The position numbers and the translations under genes are program-made. From Porogramme epimiltina (Eukaryota > Basidiomycota > Agaricomycetes > Polyporales > Polyporaceae), in NCBI GenBank assembly GCA_900155495.1, contig FTLJ01000274.1, positions 1 to 64,000 of the forward strand: 64,000 nt of DNA. Reading direction: 5' to 3'. Shown in pieces: positions 59,082-64,000 of the stretch (position 1 is the stretch's first letter; each line of letters starts with the position of its first letter). The notes under the pieces were generated by a model that did no database searches, was not told where the DNA came from, and saw only the letters and a list, made by a program, of their open reading frames with translations.

Positions 59082-61566
59082 TCACCCATACGAGGGCGGT
59101 GGCATCGGCGGCGCCCGTCGCCCTTCATCTCCACGGTCCATCTCGTCCCTCCTCCGCTTCCTACTGCTCTGCAACGCGAAGCTGGGCGGTACGGTGAAGT
59201 ACTGCTCAATCGGCGGGCGACGGGGACGCGGAGGCTCAGGAGGGTGTGCCGATACCGGTGTCTGGACCGTAACCCCCGTCGATGTCGGGCTCGTGGGATT
59301 CGAGTGTACGAGCGAGTCGATCGACATCGCGCCCCCCGTGCCGTTCGATGTACTCCCCGAGCCATTCTGGTCCTTCCCAGTGATCCACGCGGCCTTTTTG
59401 TACTGCGAAAAGACGGGGCGGTCAGCGGGTGGGGGTGGAGACAGAGGGCCGGCGCGGACGCACCGTCTCAAGCTCAGGCTTTCCACGCCAACGAGCGATG
59501 GCCTCGCAGAAGCGCACCGCGGCACGCTCGACGGCTTCGGCAGGGAACTGCCACGCCAGATCCTCCATGTGCGTGGCGACGTCCGGCGTGGTTTGGGGCA
59601 CGGCATAGAACTAGACACAAACGAGTGAATGGGGGCCGTCCCATGAGCACATTGCCGGCTTCCCATGCAGGACACCGGGAGCACTCACCCGCGCCAACCG
59701 CTCCGTCATCTCAATCTCATACTCGAGCTCCGCACCTTCGCGTGCGTAGAACACGGGTGCGTTTCCCCCACCCATGGGCTCGCGGAGCGACGGGAAGAGG
59801 ATCTTCGCTGCCTCCTCGAGCTCAGGAAGGTCGTCCGGGTCAAAGTCCGTGAATTCGGGATCTTCTCCGCCGCTTGCGCGTCCTGGGTTCGACCCCGAAG
59901 AACTTGACGACGAGCTGTTGTGCGCACGAGTTGGGGTCGGCCGTGCTAATTGGGGCGTCATCGCGAGTCCGACGCCGAGGAGAACTTCGAGGGGTTCGAC
60001 TCCATGCCAATGTGCTGTCAGGTAGCCTTCGAGCACCGCGCGGGTGAGGAGCCCTCCAAAGAGGAAGTACCACTCGCGCGAGGGCCGAAGCGCGTTGAAC
60101 AGGAAGTTTGCGTCGGACCGCTGCGCCGTCGTCGATGCGCGCGGTGACGTCTGGGGTGACATCGTAGCCGGCCGCGGCGTAGGGGGTGCAGCACTGCCCG
60201 ACGAATGCCCGGGCCCGTCGTCGTCGCCCCGCCCGGCGCCGCCGTCGATGGAGGCGCGGTCTTCGGTGAGCTCCCGGCCGAGCTCCATCGCGACGAGCGC
60301 GCTGAGGCGCATGAACCGCGGGATGAGCTCGGAGAGCTTCGTGTTGTGCATCGTGGGGACCATCCCGCCGTTCGCAGTCGGCACGCCGTTGGGGAGCGAC
60401 GGTCGGCGGAGCACGGTGCCCTTCTGCGCGGGACGGGCGAGTCCGGATCCGATCCCGCTGCCGTCCTGCCAGCCAGTGACACCAGTTGCGATGACGGGTC
60501 CGTTGGCGTTGGCGGCGCCGTCGCCTGGGCTACTACCAGACGTGGACCCTGCACGGCCGCCAGTGGTAGAGCGGCCCCGAGGTTGAGCTCCGGGCCGGAC
60601 GGTGAACTGTGTCTTCGCTTCCACGCATATTTCACAACCCATGTGTAGGTGGCGGGGACAGCGGAGGGAGGGCGGGGAGTTGGACGTGTCGGGGTCGGAA
60701 CCGATCGCATACAGTGACCGGACGTACTCAGTGGGTAGGGGCTTCCTGGAGCCGTGTTGGATGCCCGTGACGAGCGCAGCGTTGGACATGCTCGCGAGGG
60801 GGACGAGCGACGATGGCAGGACGGACGAGACCGGGTGCGCGTGCTGCACAGGGCTCCTGTTCGGGGGATCCGGTGCGCGGCGGGAGAAAAAGTCGTTGAT
60901 GACCGTCGCGAGCGTGAGGCGCAGCCGCACGCCGTTCGGGAGCGTGTGCTGGTGCTGGCGCGCGTTCTGCGGCTGCAGCGACGGCGACGTCGGCGGCTCG
61001 AGCAGGTCGTCGGGGTGCATCGGGCGCTCCTCGGGCGGCTGGTCCAGCATCGCGGTCGCGACCTTTTCGACGCTCTCCGCCCGCTGGCGCAGGCTCCGCG
61101 CGAGTTGGAGGTCTTGTCGCTCCAGGCGCTCGTCCTCGTCGTCCCCGTGGGTGTGCTCCGGCCCTCCCTCGCGCGCCCCGAGTACTCGCACACTCTCCCC
61201 GTCACTGTACACCTCCTCTTCCTCCTCAAAGTTCTCCGGGCGCTCGCGGTGCGCGTAGTTTGATGAAGAGGGCCCGCCGGAACGGTCGGTCATCCCGAGT
61301 TCAGCCCGGGCCTGGGCAAAGCGCGTCCGGGCGTGGACCCATAGCAAGTGGTCGATTATGAGCGTGCGCGTCGACTTTTCTCGCGGAGGGATGGAGTGGA
61401 GGTGGTGGGCATGCTTGTGCGCGGGGGCTCGGAAGGGGGCTGGACCTTGTGGCCCGGAAGGAATCGCAGCGCGCTGCATGACGGGGGAAGAGGAAGGTTG
61501 GCGGAGGTAGTTGGTCATGTCATACTGTTGGGCGGCATGCTGCGGACTCGTGTAGCTGACGGACAT
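59082..61566 (-). CDS. Large Ser/Pro-rich protein of unknown function
   Basis: Predicted 781 aa. Exons are 61566-59689 (626 codons), 59610-59464 and 59402-59082; phases close. Features in order: a disordered N-terminus; a helical block KSTRTLIIDHLLWVHARTRF; an acidic segment EEEEEVYSDGE with a predicted coil (ERQDLQLARSLRQRAESVEK); LRLRLTLATVINDFFSRR; a short Cys cluster RCPRHLHMGCEICVEA that could bind a metal; IPRFMRLSALVAMELGREL; and REWYFLFGGLLTRAVLEGYL with TAHWHGVEPLEVLLGVGL, the best-conserved-looking globular part. The C-terminus has SSRKRRRDEMDRG, a likely nuclear signal. The pattern suggests a nuclear regulatory or chromatin protein, but I recognise no family. An upstream 5'UTR exon is possible. 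Confidence 0.68.
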
Positions 61567-62894
61567 TAGGGCAGGTGAGGGGGGCTAGATTGTGGCCAGC
61601 AACATCAAAGTCAACGGCGCATTCGGAAGAGAGCTGGAGGGGAACAAGGCCTCACCTAGGAGGTTCGAAGACTCCACGCTGATCAATGGCTCAATGGGGA
61701 TTCGCCGGATGTGATAGAACGCGTGAGGATACTTCCGGATGGTCTAGAGGGAGTGCGGAGCGGCGGTCATAAAGGATGCAATGGCGAAGATGGGAGTGAG
61801 TTCAGAGCCTTCGCCAACGATGGCCACATCCACACGGGCGCTTGAACGCTCAACAGTTACGTCGAGTAGCGCTAACATGAACATGTGACCTCCGCATGCA
61901 GCCGGAACCAAGGGGCTCAGGAGTCTGACTACTGTGTTATGCAGTCGCAGGCGGGGTTGAGGCATGCAGCGAAATATTCAGATATGTTAAATGCGGAATA
62001 AAGAGGTAATGGGATGCTTGTATAGTACATGATCGACGTACAGAGAAAATAGTAGCCCGTGTGAGAGAGGCGAGCGTGGAGGAGAGGGAGAGCAGCGAGG
62101 GACCATTAACCAAGACTCGAGGGCGTAATCACCAGGGCGGGACAAAATTGAACGCGATCCCAATGACTACGTCGACGTGTATATGTAACCAAAATCAATT
62201 TGAAGTGAATAAGGGGGAGGTGCAAGAAGACACCATGAACATCCGGCGGCCAGTAGTTTCTAGCCGCGGCGCATGGTCACCGTGAAGGAATATGACGGAA
62301 TAATACAACGGGAGAAAGGGATGAGGGAGAACTATGGACAGCAAAGCAAGACAGTAGTCAGGTAAATCGACTAGATGAAACAGAGAAAATCGACGACGTA
62401 TGGAAACAAAAGCTAGATGGAACATAACGAACAAACGACAGCGAGAAGGTCCCAATGGCCGTGACTGACATCGAGCATGATTATGCGTGTAGATTCATGG
62501 AACAAGGCGTGTCGTGGGAAATGCGTAGGAAGAGACGATGGTAGATGCGCGCCCTGGTGCGACAACTTGTGTGAGCCGAGATAAATAGCGATAGCGAGGG
62601 TGGAAGGCTCGGCGGAGGTGAACGGTAGAATCATGACGCGTGTTTGACATGAACGGGCATCCTAAGAGGATGCCTATGAGTAGGACACGACGGTCTTCGT
62701 CCGCGAACAAGCACGCGGGATGTGCGATATAAGAGGATGTCCTCGTCAATATGTTGTGGAGGCTACAAAGTGCGAGCGTGCTTGGATACAGGTATGACTC
62801 CGTCCGTGGGTCTTGGCTGGTGACGTAGGGCTGAGCAAACGGATACAATGGGCGGGATGCGTGGCGAGTATGTACGAGGTGGTGGTGACATGGT
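61567..62894. other. Intergenic gap
   Basis: About 1.3 kb. Promoter of the 781-aa protein and 3'UTR of the Whi5/Nrm1-like gene. A minus-strand GT-AG-like donor near 61655 could belong to a 5'UTR intron. No coding sequence recognised. Confidence 0.4.
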
Positions 62895-64000
62895 TCAACT
62901 CTGCATGAGTTCGCCTTCTGTCCCATGCCGAGGCGAGGAAGAGCCTGGCGGTTGTAGCGGCGACGAATTGCCGATTAGAGCGTGATGGTCCTCGAACAAC
63001 CTTCGACCGGCTTGCGACGACAATGTGGCAGGTGCGCCCATGGCGACAGCAGGTGATGGGGAGACGTTCATATACTCGCTGAGGCTGAACGACGCGTTTG
63101 GAGTCCGTGGGTCCGTAGCCGCCTTATTCCGCGTGGTTGAACCGTGAGGATAGGAATCGGAAAAGCTACTGGAGTGACCCGGACGGTGTTGTGACGATGG
63201 ATGGGCAGATGGGAGAAACTGTAATGGAGTTTGATCTACGGGGGTTGGGGGAATTACGGTGGGCAACATCGGCACGTCCGAGAAGCCAAGGCGCGGTCCG
63301 TCGTGCCCAGTAGCCAACTTGGACAACGATTGGGACGAAGCGTGTCCTTGTCGAGCAGCGGAAGCGGGGATGGTGCGCGGTGAGACGGGTTCTGTCGCTG
63401 TGCTCGATATCGATGCTATGGACCCGAAACTCCCGCTCGCTTCCCGAGAGAGCACGCGCGGGCCCGCACCGCCACCTCCGTCGCCACTGTACGATGGGAA
63501 AAGAACGCGGCCCTTCAAGCCTGATCCTCCCCCGCGCAGCGCGCGGAAGGCGGCGGCATCTTTTGCGTCTCGGTCCCGGCTTGTTGTAGGCCGTGCAGGC
63601 GATGGCGAAGTGGCCATCAGGAGTAGCATGTCGGCAGCGTCCGTGTCTTCCGCGGTCCCAACGCGGTCACGAGGTGTCATCTTCGGCGTTCCCGCGCCTT
63701 CTGGCCGTAGACTGCTTCCTTGCGATACGCTTGGGCGCCGGGCTTTCGCGTGCGATAGCGCCGGGGAGGCTTGGGACATGGCCGGCGAGTGCGGAGGTGT
63801 GGCGGTAGGGTGAGTTGCTCGTGGAAAAAGGGACTGTTGAGAAGCCGTTCTGGCATGGGTCCCTACTGGCGCCGTTCTGGCAGAACTTTGCGCGTAGTGA
63901 GCAAAGGAGTTTGTTGAGCCTGGGTCAGATCCAGCAGATATACTGGAACGAGGAGATCCTGCTGTGACGGAGACTGACGCGCGTTGTTGTGTTAGAAGGA
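62895..64000 (-). CDS. Whi5/Nrm1-like G1/S transcriptional repressor, 5' end outside the window
   Basis: At least 368 codons of a Ser/Pro-rich protein, open from the right edge down to the stop at 62895. An internal Met is at 63779, but the frame upstream (AHYAQSSARTAPVGTHART, then TATPPHSPAMSQASPALS) has the same composition and is open to the edge, so the true start lies outside. The segment DAADMLLLMATSPSPARP matches the GTB motif by which yeast Whi5 and Nrm1 bind the SBF/MBF transcription factors. Many SP/TP sites (for example SSPR, TPPHSP, VSPR) could be Cdk targets. Role inferred: cell-cycle-regulated repressor of G1/S genes in the nucleus. The C-terminal half (FSLSEYMNVSPSP) is probably disordered. 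Confidence 0.75.
   Translation of the reverse strand, partial: LLTQQRASVSVTAGSPRSSISAGSDPGSTNSFAHYAQSSARTAPVGTHARTASQQSLFPRATHPTATPPHSPAMSQASPALSHAKARRPSVSQGSSLRPEGAGTPKMTPRDRVGTAEDTDAADMLLLMATSPSPARPTTSRDRDAKDAAAFRALRGGGSGLKGRVLFPSYSGDGGGGAGPRVLSREASGSFGSIASISSTATEPVSPRTIPASAARQGHASSQSLSKLATGHDGPRLGFSDVPMLPTVIPPTPVDQTPLQFLPSAHPSSQHRPGHSSSFSDSYPHGSTTRNKAATDPRTPNASFSLSEYMNVSPSPAVAMGAPATLSSQAGRRLFEDHHALIGNSSPLQPPGSSSPRHGTEGELMQS

Noticed and set aside
60018..61229. 403-codon minus-strand open frame
   Set aside because: It is an Arg/Ser-rich shadow of the 781-aa gene in another frame; codon composition and domain content favour the other frame.

Overview
This window is nuclear DNA of a filamentous basidiomycete, most likely an agaricomycete of the Polyporales type. 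The evidence is dense 45-70 nt GT-AG introns in almost every gene, intron phases shared between paralogs, TATA boxes about 80-90 nt before the ATG of secreted or inducible genes, and recognisable fungal proteins: XRN1, GMP synthase, an NsdD-type GATA factor, UstYa-like proteins, fungal seven-helix proteins and a Whi5/Nrm1-like repressor. I saw no ribosomal RNA, tRNA, CRISPR array or intact transposon. Exon models were read by eye from splice motifs and reading-frame continuity.

Layout. 1-4.3 kb: very GC-rich sequence without a supportable gene, ending in a pyrimidine-rich leader. 4.3-6.7 kb: GATA factor (+). 7.7-10.0 kb: 2-oxoglutarate dioxygenase of the TauD family (-). 11.7-14.6 kb: two tandem secreted PEBP-like proteins (+). 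14.8-15.8 kb: METTL21-type methyltransferase (-). 16.2-17.1 kb: alpha/beta hydrolase (+). 17.4-22.7 kb: XRN1 exoribonuclease (-), head-to-head with GMP synthase at 23.3-25.4 kb (+). 26.3-27.3 kb: glutathione S-transferase (+). 27.8-29.1 kb: intronless PrpF-like isomerase (+).

From about 31 to 53 kb the character changes to an accessory island built from duplicated genes, with long gene-poor gaps. It holds two proline-iminopeptidase-like hydrolases, one cytosolic and one with a signal peptide (a third, more distant one lies at 56.3-57.3 kb). It also holds two 44-residue secreted peptides with identical gene structure, three copies of one GNAT acetyltransferase (one intact, one with a GC donor, one broken), two tandem UstYa-like (DUF3328) proteins, two nearly identical seven-helix membrane proteins in opposite orientation, and a type II membrane protein. 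GNAT and seven-helix copies face each other like the arms of a decayed inverted duplication. Secreted short peptides, UstYa-type proteins, peptidases and an acetyltransferase together resemble a fungal RiPP locus; this is an inference and the best candidate here for an undescribed system.

53.7-64 kb: a WD40-like protein with an acidic tail (+), the third hydrolase (-), a 781-residue conserved-looking protein of unknown function (-), and the 3' part of a Whi5/Nrm1-like G1/S repressor gene that runs off the right edge (-).
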